Below, piece after piece: positions 34,886-42,533 of a DNA stretch of 52,816 nucleotides. The DNA is from Bacteroidales bacterium. Lineage in GTDB: Bacteria; Bacteroidota; Bacteroidia; Bacteroidales; Tenuifilaceae. The notes beneath the pieces were generated by a model. The model searched no databases and had not been told where the DNA came from. It was given only the letters and a program-made list of their open reading frames with translations. Position numbers and translations under genes: made by a program. Location of the stretch: NCBI GenBank assembly GCA_013141385.1, contig JABFRB010000036.1, positions 1-52,816 of the forward strand, written 5' to 3'. Positions within the stretch are counted from its first letter, which is position 1. Each line of letters begins with the position of its first letter.

Positions 34886-35638
34886 CTATATATTGGCAGC
34901 AAATCGGTTTTGCTGCCGTAAATTTGTTGTTAAGTATTCTATTAAACTGTCTTTTTTTCTTCTTCTGTCGGCATAACGTAGCATACGGTTTTCATTTACG
35001 GCGTATTTACTCATTGCCTCCTGAAAAATATTCCTCATCTCTGAACCCTGTTGAGCAGCAAAGATTGTATCATCACAAAAAATGTCGACCAACATTTTCT
35101 CAATGGTGGGGGTATTGATACGATCTATTATCTGTACGGGGGCTTCGGAAACCAGTGATTTTACAATTAAAGTTTCTTTCTCATTAGGTAAGTATTTTTC
35201 AATAATATCCTTAGTGGGTTCAATGAATACAGAGTATTTATTCTCCTTTAAATAAAAGAAAACGGATTGAGTTGCTTCTTTTTCAACTTCAATAAGTATA
35301 TAGAAGCGTCCAGGTTGATGAATCATAAATTCATTGAAGGAGGATGTACTCCAAATACATATCTTTAAATATGGAAATTCCTTCTTGAGTTTAGAGTGAA
35401 TTGATTTTATTTTGGTTGAAATTGTTGGGATATATTTTTTACCCGTACCTATCGCAAATTTTCCTCTTCCAATTCTTTTTAAAATCCCGGTTTGAACTAA
35501 ATTATAAACCCTCCAATTTGTGGTTGTAGTTTTAATTTGAGGTTCAATTTTTTCGTAAAATACGCTAATATCAGATGTTTCAAAGACTTTCTCATCTTTG
35601 AAATAATCTTTAAGTTGGTCAATATATAATTTATTGAT
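34886..35638 (-). CDS. AbiEi-family antitoxin/DUF6577 protein (start codon not canonical)
   Basis: Frame reading from 35638 to 34886 gives about 250 residues. The first part (LYIDQLKDYFKDEKV, then TNWRVYNLVQTGILKRIG) is a winged-helix DNA-binding domain; the second half contains FMIHQPGRFYILIEVEK and a helical tail. An ATG occurs only at 35326, which would remove the winged helix. Upstream of the conserved part there is no in-frame ATG, GTG or TTG before a TAG, so the real start must be ATC, ATT or ATA, or the start codon has been lost. The ATC at 35638 is one guess. AbiEi antitoxins repress their own operon by binding inverted repeats such as the one upstream. Confidence 0.72.
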   Translation of the reverse strand: MNKLYIDQLKDYFKDEKVFETSDISVFYEKIEPQIKTTTTNWRVYNLVQTGILKRIGRGKFAIGTGKKYIPTISTKIKSIHSKLKKEFPYLKICIWSTSSFNEFMIHQPGRFYILIEVEKEATQSVFFYLKENKYSVFIEPTKDIIEKYLPNEKETLIVKSLVSEAPVQIIDRINTPTIEKMLVDIFCDDTIFAAQQGSEMRNIFQEAMSKYAVNENRMLRYADRRRKKDSLIEYLTTNLRQQNRFAANI

Positions 35639-35677
35639 TGCGATATTGAAATTAGTTTGGGAACAAATATAATAAAA

Positions 35678-35722
35678 AACTATATATCGGCACTAAAAAT
35701 AAATTGCTGCCGATATATAGTT
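35678..35722. promoter_or_regulatory. Perfect 15-base inverted repeat, likely AbiEi operator
   Basis: AACTATATATCGGCA at 35678-35692 and TGCCGATATATAGTT at 35708-35722 are exact reverse complements across a 15-base spacer. The repeat lies directly upstream of the AbiEi frame. AbiEi proteins are known to bind paired inverted repeats upstream of their operon, so this is a strong operator candidate. The 35723-35908 stretch has no other feature that can be recognised except a likely promoter for the next gene. Confidence 0.78.
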
Positions 35723-35908
35723 AAGAAAAAAGATGTTACTCCTCAAAATATTTAGCACTATAGTTTCCCCATCCGTTAAACTTGGTTAAAAACTGTTAAG
35801 TAGTTTTTAATGCTATTGATTGTTGGCTAATACTGTTTTTATTTTGCTATTCGTAAAGTATATCTAGTTAATGAAGTTTGTTTTGAAGTTGTTTTTTTGA
35901 AAAAATTA

Positions 35909-36559
35909 ATGGCTATGGAAACAAAAAAATCTTTTCGGGCAATCTTGGCTCTGATAATAGTTATTGCAGGATTTTGCTGCTTTGCACAGCAAATAAATGC
36001 TCAAGAGGTTACAAAAAAACCCAACAAACCCGATGTAAAAATTAAGGTCAACAAGCAGTTTGACGATAAGGGTAATGTTACCCGCTACGATTCAACCTAT
36101 TCCTACTCATGGTCGGGCAATGGACAGATGCCCACGGATGTAGATTCGATACTAAGAGGGTTTAATAAAAACTTCTTTTTTAGGAGCAATTCCGATTCAT
36201 TGTTCAACGGTATGGGGTTTGGCTGGCCAATGGAGGATGATCCCTTTTTCAACCATCCATTTTCACATGACTTTAATAAGCAATTCGAAGAGTTTTTTAG
36301 GGGTGGTAATATGTTCCCATCCGATTCTTCCTCTGGGAATAACCCGAACGATCTTCTTCGTAAGGATTATAGGGAGATCTTAAAACAGCAGCAGCAAAGA
36401 ATGGAGCAATTCTTTAGGCAACTTCACCAAAATCGGCAGCCATTGATCCCTGCACCCGATGACACAATTCCTCAGAAGCAATTGCCAAAAGAGAAGGTTA
36501 AGCCTGAAAATCAAAATAGTAATCGCATTAAAAAAACCGAAAAGATAATTACCGTATAG
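35909..36559 (+). CDS. Hypothetical secreted protein ahead of gldA
   Basis: Not recognised. The TTG at 35897 is possible, but the ATGs at 35909 (MAMETKKSF) or 35915 are better. A signal peptide ends near INAQ. The mature part is hydrophilic and rich in Asp, Ser, Asn, Phe and Gln (FFFRSNSDSLFNGMGFGWPM, FNKQFEEFFRGGNMFPSD), with a glutamine-rich helix (KQQQQRMEQFFRQ) and a basic end. Probably periplasmic. It sits 44 bases upstream of gldA on the same strand and may share regulation. Confidence 0.6.
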   Translation: MAMETKKSFRAILALIIVIAGFCCFAQQINAQEVTKKPNKPDVKIKVNKQFDDKGNVTRYDSTYSYSWSGNGQMPTDVDSILRGFNKNFFFRSNSDSLFNGMGFGWPMEDDPFFNHPFSHDFNKQFEEFFRGGNMFPSDSSSGNNPNDLLRKDYREILKQQQQRMEQFFRQLHQNRQPLIPAPDDTIPQKQLPKEKVKPENQNSNRIKKTEKIITV

Positions 36560-36603
36560 GAACACCCTAAAAATCTACAATCAAAATACAAACCCAATTT
36601 TCT

Positions 36604-37533
36604 ATGGATATTAAAATTGAAAATCTAACCAAAAAGTATGGTTACCAGAAAGCCGTTGACAATATCTCGTTCAACGTAAAGACGGGCGAAATCGTCGGTT
36701 TTCTTGGCCCAAACGGTGCCGGGAAAACCACCACCATGAAAATTATCACCAACTACCTGAATTGCGAGGAGGGTGAGATAACAATTGGTGGAAAATCGAT
36801 TAAGACCAATGCTGAGGAGATCAAGAAACACATTGGTTACCTGCCCGAAAGCAACCCGCTGTATAACGATATGCCAGTTATCGATTATCTCGAATTCTGC
36901 GCAGCACTACAAGGGATTGAGGATAAATTCATCCCCGGACGTGTAAGGGAGATGGTAAAAGTTTGCGGGTTGAACGCCGAAAAGCACAAAAAAATTGGCG
37001 AACTCAGCAAGGGGTATCGTCAGAGGGTGGGATTGGCGCAAGCTATGATTCACGATCCCGAAATCCTAATCCTCGATGAGCCTACAACGGGTCTTGACCC
37101 AAACCAGATTGTTGAAATCCGTCGGTTGATCCGTGAGCTGGGAAAGGAGAAAACGGTTATCCTAAGCACCCATATCCTCTCGGAGGTTGAGGCTACATGC
37201 GATAGGATTTTGATTATTAACAACGGTGCAATTGTTGCCGATGGAACAGCCGAATCGCTACGTAAAAAGGCCAAGGGCAATGAGGTGCTTTCTGTTCGAA
37301 TTGAGGATGGAGATGCCGATGCTATCTACAAAACCCTAAAGGCAATATCAACTATTGATTCTGTTGATTTTACCGATCGATCCAAAAATCGATTTGAAAT
37401 TCAGAGCAGCGTGGGTAGTTCCTCGAAAAGAGAGATCTTCAATGTATGCGTTAAGAATGGTTGGGTTCTCACCGAAATGACCCCATCCGAAACCAAACTT
37501 GAGGATATTTTCAGGGAACTAACTCTTAACTAA
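36604..37533 (+). CDS. gldA: GldA-type ABC transporter ATP-binding protein
   Basis: ATPase part of the GldAFG exporter, associated with gliding motility in Flavobacteria and conserved in many non-gliders. The 309 residues contain Walker A at 35-43 (GPNGAGKTT), the Q-loop region, signature LSKGYRQRVGLAQAM and Walker B ILILDEPTTGLDP. A C-terminal extension of about 85 residues ends KLEDIFRELTLN, typical of ABC-2 exporter ATPases. It is followed after 210 bases by gldF; the gap contains a 14-base tandem repeat, so cotranscription is plausible but unproven. Confidence 0.87.
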   Translation: MDIKIENLTKKYGYQKAVDNISFNVKTGEIVGFLGPNGAGKTTTMKIITNYLNCEEGEITIGGKSIKTNAEEIKKHIGYLPESNPLYNDMPVIDYLEFCAALQGIEDKFIPGRVREMVKVCGLNAEKHKKIGELSKGYRQRVGLAQAMIHDPEILILDEPTTGLDPNQIVEIRRLIRELGKEKTVILSTHILSEVEATCDRILIINNGAIVADGTAESLRKKAKGNEVLSVRIEDGDADAIYKTLKAISTIDSVDFTDRSKNRFEIQSSVGSSSKREIFNVCVKNGWVLTEMTPSETKLEDIFRELTLN

Positions 37534-37551
37534 TAATGTGTTTTTATAAAA

Positions 37552-37621
37552 AATGATTAACGAATAATGATTAACGAATAATGATTAACGAATAATGATT
37601 AACGAATAATGATTAACGAAT
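37552..37621. repeat. Five perfect tandem copies of a 14-base unit between gldA and gldF
   Basis: The unit AATGATTAACGAAT is repeated five times without change, followed by a degraded sixth start (ATTGATTTA). It lies in the 210-base gap after gldA, before gldF. Such short arrays can slip and change length between strains. Confidence 0.9.
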
Positions 37622-37688
37622 ATTGATTTATGAAGATGTAAAAAACAATAAAGTTCGCTTTAAGGATTCTATAAACTTCAAAAATCTG

Positions 37689-37716
37689 AAATCGTTATTC
37701 CTTGTTCTTAAATCAA
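37689..37716 (+). repeat. 28-base interspersed repeat, copy A
   Basis: This 28-base string occurs again at 42393-42420 in exact reverse complement. Near each copy are further partial matches to the same neighbourhood (for example AAATCGTTA...TCCTTGTTC near 42477). It is non-coding and lies 28 bases before gldF. Confidence 0.75.
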
Positions 37717-37743
37717 TTATAAATTTAAATAGAAGTAAATAAA

Positions 37744-38478
37744 ATGAAATCTATTCTAATAATCACACTACGAGAATTAAATTCATTCTTCGATTCGCTG
37801 ATTGCCTACATAATTCTGGCTCTTTTACTGGGCTTTACTGGATTCCTAACTTGGATTAGAGGATTTGGTAATTCGGATGTATTTATGCTAAATCAAGCAA
37901 CCCTTGCTCAATTTATTGGGGTTGCATACTGGACACTCTTTTTTATTATCCCTGCATTAACTATGCGACTAATTGCTGAGGAGAAAAAAACGGGTACAAT
38001 AGAACTCCTTCTGACCAAAGCAATTTCGGACAGACAGGTTGTTATTGGCAAATTTTTATCAACGTTACTTCTGATTTGTATTGCATTGCTGCTTACACTG
38101 CCATACGTTATTACAATCGCTTCTATTGGAAATTTGGATTTAGGCGAAGTAATTTGTGGGTATCTAGGGCTGATCCTGATGAGCGCAACCTATATCAGCA
38201 TTGGTCTTTACGCTAGCAGTATTACAAGTAATCAGATTGTTGCTTTTCTGGCAACTCTCTTTATCGGTCTCTTCTTCCACATCATCTTTGACCTTTTGAA
38301 AGGTGCTGCAACAGGCTTTATTGGCGATTTCTTTAGTATGCTCAGCCTTTCCACCCATTTCGAGAGTATCGCACGAGGTGTGGTCGATAGCAAGGATATC
38401 ATCTACTTCCTATCCATTATCATCCTTGGGCTATTCCTAACCGAGGTGTCGCTATCGAAACGAAAAATTTCAGGATAA
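37744..38478 (+). CDS. gldF: GldF-type ABC transporter permease
   Basis: A 244-residue membrane protein with six hydrophobic helices in the ABC-2 pattern: two near the start, a pair after a charged loop (RLIAEEKKTGTIELLLTKAISDRQVVIGK), then two at the end. The loop EEKKTGTIELLLTKP-type is diagnostic of the permease family that works with ATPase GldA and the GldG periplasmic subunit. It is followed by gldG after 23 bases. The transported substrate is unknown; the complex is linked to gliding in some relatives. Confidence 0.9.
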   Translation: MKSILIITLRELNSFFDSLIAYIILALLLGFTGFLTWIRGFGNSDVFMLNQATLAQFIGVAYWTLFFIIPALTMRLIAEEKKTGTIELLLTKAISDRQVVIGKFLSTLLLICIALLLTLPYVITIASIGNLDLGEVICGYLGLILMSATYISIGLYASSITSNQIVAFLATLFIGLFFHIIFDLLKGAATGFIGDFFSMLSLSTHFESIARGVVDSKDIIYFLSIIILGLFLTEVSLSKRKISG

Positions 38479-38501
38479 GACCGAATAATCAATCTATAAT
38501 C

Positions 38502-40022
38502 ATGGAGAAAATGAAAAATAAACTATATATCACCACACTATTGGTAGTAGCGATAGTGCTGATAGTAAATCTGATATCGCAAGATTTTTTTGTCCGACTC
38601 GATTTTACCCAAAATGGACAGTACACTTTGAGCAAAGCAACAAAGGATATTCTAAGGAATCTTCCAGAACCAGTAACGGTTAAGGCCTACTATTCCGAAA
38701 ATCTTCCACCCGATGTGGCACGAGGAAAAAAGGATATCAAGGAGATTCTGATTGAGTACAATAATATATCGAAGGGTAACCTTGTTTACGAATTTATCAA
38801 CCCAAATAAAGATGAAAACTCCGAGCGTGATGCTACACAGGCTGGTGTTCGCCCAGTGATGATAAACGTTAGGGAGAAGGATCAGGTAAAGCAGCAGAAA
38901 GCCTACATGGGCGTTGTTGTATCAATTGGCGAAAGGAAAGAGGTTGTTCCATTTATTCAACCTGGAAGCGCAATTGAATATACCCTTACAACTGCCATTA
39001 AAAAGGTTTCTATTGCTGATAAACCAACAGTCGGTCTTTTGCAGGGACATGGAGAACCTGGAGTTGGGGATATCACCCAAGCATATAACGAGCTATCCAT
39101 TTTGTATCATGTTGAGCCATTGACTCTAACCGATACAACCAAAATCCCCGATAGATTTAAAACCATTATCGTTATGCGTCCCGAGGATAGCATTTCACCA
39201 CGACATCTTGCTCAACTCGATAACTTCATAGCAAAAGGCGGCAAAATGGCTGTTGCCATTAGTAGGGTAAAAGCCGATTTGCAGAATGGCAATGGATTGG
39301 TTAAAAATACTGGGCTTGAATCGTGGTTGAAAAATAAAGGAATTGTTGTTGACGATAATGTTGTAGTTGATGCCCATTGCGCTTCGGTTCAGGTGCAGCA
39401 ACAGCAGGGTACTTTTAGTTTTGTAACAAGTATGCAATTTCCATACATTCCAATTGTATCGAAATTTGCCAAACATCCGATAAGTAGTGGTCTCGAAAAT
39501 GTTGTAATGCAATTCCCCAGTACCATAACTTATACAGGCGATTCAAACATAAATTACACTCCAATAGCTTTTTCGTCGGATAAATCGGGAACTGAAAAGG
39601 CACCTATTTATTTCAACATCCAACGCCAATGGACACAGACCGATTTTCCAAAGAAGGGTGTTGTTCTAGGAGCAATTTTCGAAGGGAAACTGTCTGGTAA
39701 CTCCAACTCAAAGATGGTTGTAATTGGTAGTGGCGATTTTGCCATAAATGGATCAGGTGAAAGGCGGCAGCAACTCCAACCCGATAATGTAAACCTTTTG
39801 GTTAACAGCGTGGATTGGCTTTCCGATGATACTGGATTAATTGGCCTGAGAACAAAGGGAATATCATCACGCCCTCTCGATGAGAAATCGGATGCAACCA
39901 AAGCCATTCTAAAATGGCTAAACTTCCTACTGCCAATTTTGCTGATATTGGGCTATGGCTTTGTTAGATCGCAGGTAAACAGGAATAAACGTATTAAACG
40001 CATGGAGGAAAGTTATGTCTAA
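38502..40022 (+). CDS. gldG: GldG-type ABC transporter subunit
   Basis: A 506-residue protein with an N-terminal membrane helix (about 6-25), a large periplasmic region, and a second helix near the C-terminus (WLNFLLPILLILGYGFVRSQVNR). The start FVRLDFTQNGQYTLSKATKDIL and the domain with QVKQQKAYMGVVVSIGERKEVVPFIQPG and VGLLQGHGEPGV are typical of the GldG/ABC_transp_aux family. An ATG three codons in (MKNKLYI) is an alternative start. It overlaps the DUF4340 gene by eight bases. Confidence 0.92.
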   Translation: MEKMKNKLYITTLLVVAIVLIVNLISQDFFVRLDFTQNGQYTLSKATKDILRNLPEPVTVKAYYSENLPPDVARGKKDIKEILIEYNNISKGNLVYEFINPNKDENSERDATQAGVRPVMINVREKDQVKQQKAYMGVVVSIGERKEVVPFIQPGSAIEYTLTTAIKKVSIADKPTVGLLQGHGEPGVGDITQAYNELSILYHVEPLTLTDTTKIPDRFKTIIVMRPEDSISPRHLAQLDNFIAKGGKMAVAISRVKADLQNGNGLVKNTGLESWLKNKGIVVDDNVVVDAHCASVQVQQQQGTFSFVTSMQFPYIPIVSKFAKHPISSGLENVVMQFPSTITYTGDSNINYTPIAFSSDKSGTEKAPIYFNIQRQWTQTDFPKKGVVLGAIFEGKLSGNSNSKMVVIGSGDFAINGSGERRQQLQPDNVNLLVNSVDWLSDDTGLIGLRTKGISSRPLDEKSDATKAILKWLNFLLPILLILGYGFVRSQVNRNKRIKRMEESYV

Positions 40023-40992
40023 AAAATTTAACAATAAGTATTTGCTAATTGCCTTTGCAGCGCTGATACTACTATTCGTTTTTGTAAAGTTTTACAGATC
40101 GGTAAAAACGGAAAGCACCCTTAAAACCGATATCGTTAAAATTGATACCGTTAAGATTAGCAAAATTCTTCTCTACCCATTGTCCGAAAAGGGGATGGAG
40201 ATAGTATTCTCCAAGGAGGGAAAAGAGTGGAAAGCAAGTAATGGTAAGATTACTACCGAAACCCAGAAGAATACTTTAGGGAATTTATTATATCAGCTTA
40301 TTGATATTAAGCCAAAACGATTGGCTTCGCGATCAAAGGATAAATGGGCTGAATATCAGGTAACTGATACCAGTGCAATACGGGTAAAGGTTTTTGAAGG
40401 AGAGAAAGAGGTACTCAACTTATATATCGGAAAATTCACCTACCAGCAGGTTAGTGATCCTTCTGGCAGTGGGAGAAATGGTGTGGTTGGAACATCTTAT
40501 GTAAGGCTTGCCGATGAGAAAGAGGTTTATGCCGTTGATGGATTTTTATCATTCGGTTTTAACCAACCCTTTAATAGTTGGCGTAACCAATCCTTTGTTC
40601 ACTTTAACAAATCGGATATAACCAAGATAACTTTCAGATATCCGGGCGATAGCAGCTTTGTTGCAGAGTTAAAGGCTAAGAAATGGACGGTTAACAATCA
40701 ACCAGTTGATTCCATAAAACTCAATAATTACCTAGCGATGCTGGGAAACAAGACTGCATCTACCTTTGATGATAATTATACTCCAGTAGGAAATTCACAA
40801 TTTCAGATAACCATTGAGGGCAACAACATGAGCAATATTACGGTTGATGGGTTTGCCAAGGATAATAGTAATTTCGTTATCAACTCATCGCTAAACCCAA
40901 AATCGTGGTTTACATCGGATACGAAAGGGTTATTTAAGGAGGTTTTTGTAGGTATGAAGGGATTTATGCCGGGTAAGAAAAAGCAGAAGTAA
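40015..40992 (+). CDS. DUF4340 domain protein
   Basis: A 325-residue protein with one N-terminal membrane helix (about 8-26) and a periplasmic part. The middle has the DUF4340 pattern (GKEWKASNGKITTETQKNTLGNLLYQLIDIKP, VRVKVFEGEKEVLNLYIGK, EVYAVDGFLSFGFNQPFNSWRNQS). In many Bacteroidota and cyanobacteria this protein follows GldG-like genes and is probably an accessory periplasmic part of the same transporter. Start overlaps the end of gldG by eight bases, supporting coupled translation. Confidence 0.9.
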   Translation: MSKKFNNKYLLIAFAALILLFVFVKFYRSVKTESTLKTDIVKIDTVKISKILLYPLSEKGMEIVFSKEGKEWKASNGKITTETQKNTLGNLLYQLIDIKPKRLASRSKDKWAEYQVTDTSAIRVKVFEGEKEVLNLYIGKFTYQQVSDPSGSGRNGVVGTSYVRLADEKEVYAVDGFLSFGFNQPFNSWRNQSFVHFNKSDITKITFRYPGDSSFVAELKAKKWTVNNQPVDSIKLNNYLAMLGNKTASTFDDNYTPVGNSQFQITIEGNNMSNITVDGFAKDNSNFVINSSLNPKSWFTSDTKGLFKEVFVGMKGFMPGKKKQK

Positions 40993-41010
40993 TCAGTTTT
41001 TAAAGGCAAA

Positions 41011-41133
41011 AAGATTTAACGCAAAGTACGCAAAGTACGCCAAGTTTTCGCTAAGTTCGCAAAGGATGTTATTCATTAAATAAAATCTTTGCGATCTTAG
41101 CGTTTTCCCTTTGTGCACTTTGCGTTAAATCTT
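41011..41133. repeat. Intergenic repeat with 17-base perfect terminal inverted repeats
   Basis: AAGATTTAACGCAAAGT (41011-41027) and ACTTTGCGTTAAATCTT (41117-41133) are exact reverse complements. Inside are further GCAAAGT/TTCGCAAAG motifs. A related fragment lies at about 41897-41940. This type of AACGCAAAG element is seen between genes in many Bacteroidota. Lying between the DUF4340 stop and the end of the inhibitor gene, it may also act as a transcript end for both sides. Confidence 0.82.
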
Positions 41134-41148
41134 TATATAAATCGAAGA

Positions 41149-41580
41149 TTAAACTTTAAACTCAAACGACCCGTTATACGCACCTTTTGATATAACATTT
41201 ACATCATATTCCTTTACAGGTGCAACGTTTTCCCAAGCTCTTTTATAAACAAATTTTAGATTGGCTGTCCTCCCATCCGCTATTCCTTTAAAAACAAAGC
41301 TTTTTTCCATTGCCGCACCCGGCATTGGAGATGCAACTACAACCTCAAAAGCCAATTCCAGAACACTTTCGTACCCCGATTTTAGTATCCACTGATATCC
41401 AGTTGAGGGGACTCCTTTTGTAGTTACCACCAAAATGTTATTAATGGTAAGTTCAATATTTGCTACATTCTTAGCACTATTCTGGTCTGAAGATTCATAA
41501 CCAAATTGAACTACTTGCTTATTTGGTTCAGCTTTTATTGCGATAACCAATTTATCGTTTGCTTCCTGGTTTAGTTCCAT
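41149..41580 (-). CDS. Chagasin-type protease inhibitor (I42 family) domain protein
   Basis: A 143-residue protein without a signal peptide. The three chagasin inhibitory loops can be matched: PSTGYQW (related to NPTTGY), PMPGAAMEKSFVFKG in the middle loop region, and KRAWENVAP (related to RPW). The family blocks papain-like cysteine proteases. Because no export signal is present, it should act in the cytosol or be moved by another route. It begins MELNQEANDKLVIAIKAEPN, a short extension before the domain. Confidence 0.8.
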   Translation of the reverse strand: MELNQEANDKLVIAIKAEPNKQVVQFGYESSDQNSAKNVANIELTINNILVVTTKGVPSTGYQWILKSGYESVLELAFEVVVASPMPGAAMEKSFVFKGIADGRTANLKFVYKRAWENVAPVKEYDVNVISKGAYNGSFEFKV

Positions 41581-42298
41581 TTTTTTTAATTATTATATTT
41601 CGATAGCTTGTTAAAGTTTTATTATTGATTTGTAACAAATTGTTTTTGTGATATTTTGTGTTTTCGTGTTTTGGTGGCAAAGTTTTATAATAGCCACAAA
41701 ATCACCAAGTCACCAAAATACACCAAAACGATTACCGAACTATTGTTTTTTAAAGATATATATAAATTAAGCATATCCAGTATAATACCCATAAGCAAAG
41801 CATAATGATAACTCTACCTCGCTAACAGGATTGCATTTAAATCAAAATAATGGGATTTTAAAGAGGGGTTCTATGGTAGAGACAAACCAAAAAGAGTTTT
41901 TAACGCAAAGACCGCCAAGTTTTTGCAAAGTTCGCAAAGGGTAATATTCATTGTATAAACACATTGACTTTTTGCAATTTATAATATTTTGCGGCTAAAT
42001 TTTTAAAAAATTACCCCCTGCCCCCTAAAATAGGGGGTAAAACAGATTTTCGTGTATGCATTAATTTTCTTTCCACCCATTCACCAAAAAACAACACCAA
42101 TTCCAATACTCAATTAGCCCTCTTTTCCCATTTAGGAAAAATCAAACAAATTACAAAAATCTGTTAAAGCCCCCTATTTAGGGGGTTGGGGGTTGATTGT
42201 AATTAGGAAGAAAAAAATATATCGCAGTTTGCGATAGTTATAAATACCCTTGTGTTTAGGTTCTTTCCAAAATATGGAGATTTAAATAAAATTAAAAA

Positions 42299-42335
42299 AA
42301 TCACTCCTATCCGAATGTTAGAAATAGGAGTGATT
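42299..42335 (-). terminator. Terminator-like hairpin downstream of the 1249-residue gene
   Basis: AATCACTCCTAT and ATAGGAGTGATT form a perfect twelve-pair stem with a 13-base loop. On the minus strand it is followed by a run of T, and it lies about 200 bases after the stop codon at 42534. Confidence 0.7.
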
Positions 42336-42392
42336 CTGTAAATGATCTTAAATCAGAATTTATTTAATGCTTGTCTTTAACGTGATATTTTT

Positions 42393-42420
42393 TTGATTTA
42401 AGAACAAGGAATAACGATTT
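42393..42420 (-). repeat. 28-base interspersed repeat, copy B
   Basis: Exact reverse complement of 37689-37716. It sits in the non-coding gap about 115 bases downstream of the DUF3857 gene stop. Confidence 0.75.
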
Positions 42421-42533
42421 ACGATTTCTGATGTTTGCAAAATCAGCTTGTTTCCTGAAATCTTCTAAAATCTCAAATCGTTAATCCTTGTTCGATATTC
42501 AATTGGATTTAAGTTTCTGACTTTATGGGCACA

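Larger units (their letters stand above)
41581..42533. other. Long gene-free region filled with dispersed repeats
   Basis: No gene is supported. Bases about 41660-41730 have ends GTTTTGGTG and CACCAAAAC in inverted order, with repeated CACCAA units inside. About 41897-41940 repeats the AACGCAAAG element. About 42012-42120 carries a copy, in reverse, of the C-rich/TTAGCCCTC family seen at 52206-52692 (TTACCCCCTGCCCCCTA; CAATTAGCCCTC). About 42160-42195 has GCCCCCTATTTAGGGGGTTGG. A terminator and the 28-base repeat copy B fall here too. Confidence 0.6.

Noticed and set aside
34886-35326. Antitoxin read as a 146-residue protein from the ATG at 35326
   Set aside because: The same frame continues upstream with conserved winged-helix coding sequence, so this ATG is internal.
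37552-37621. Regular repeats that could suggest a CRISPR array
   Set aside because: The copies are directly adjacent 14-base units without spacers, and no cas gene is near.
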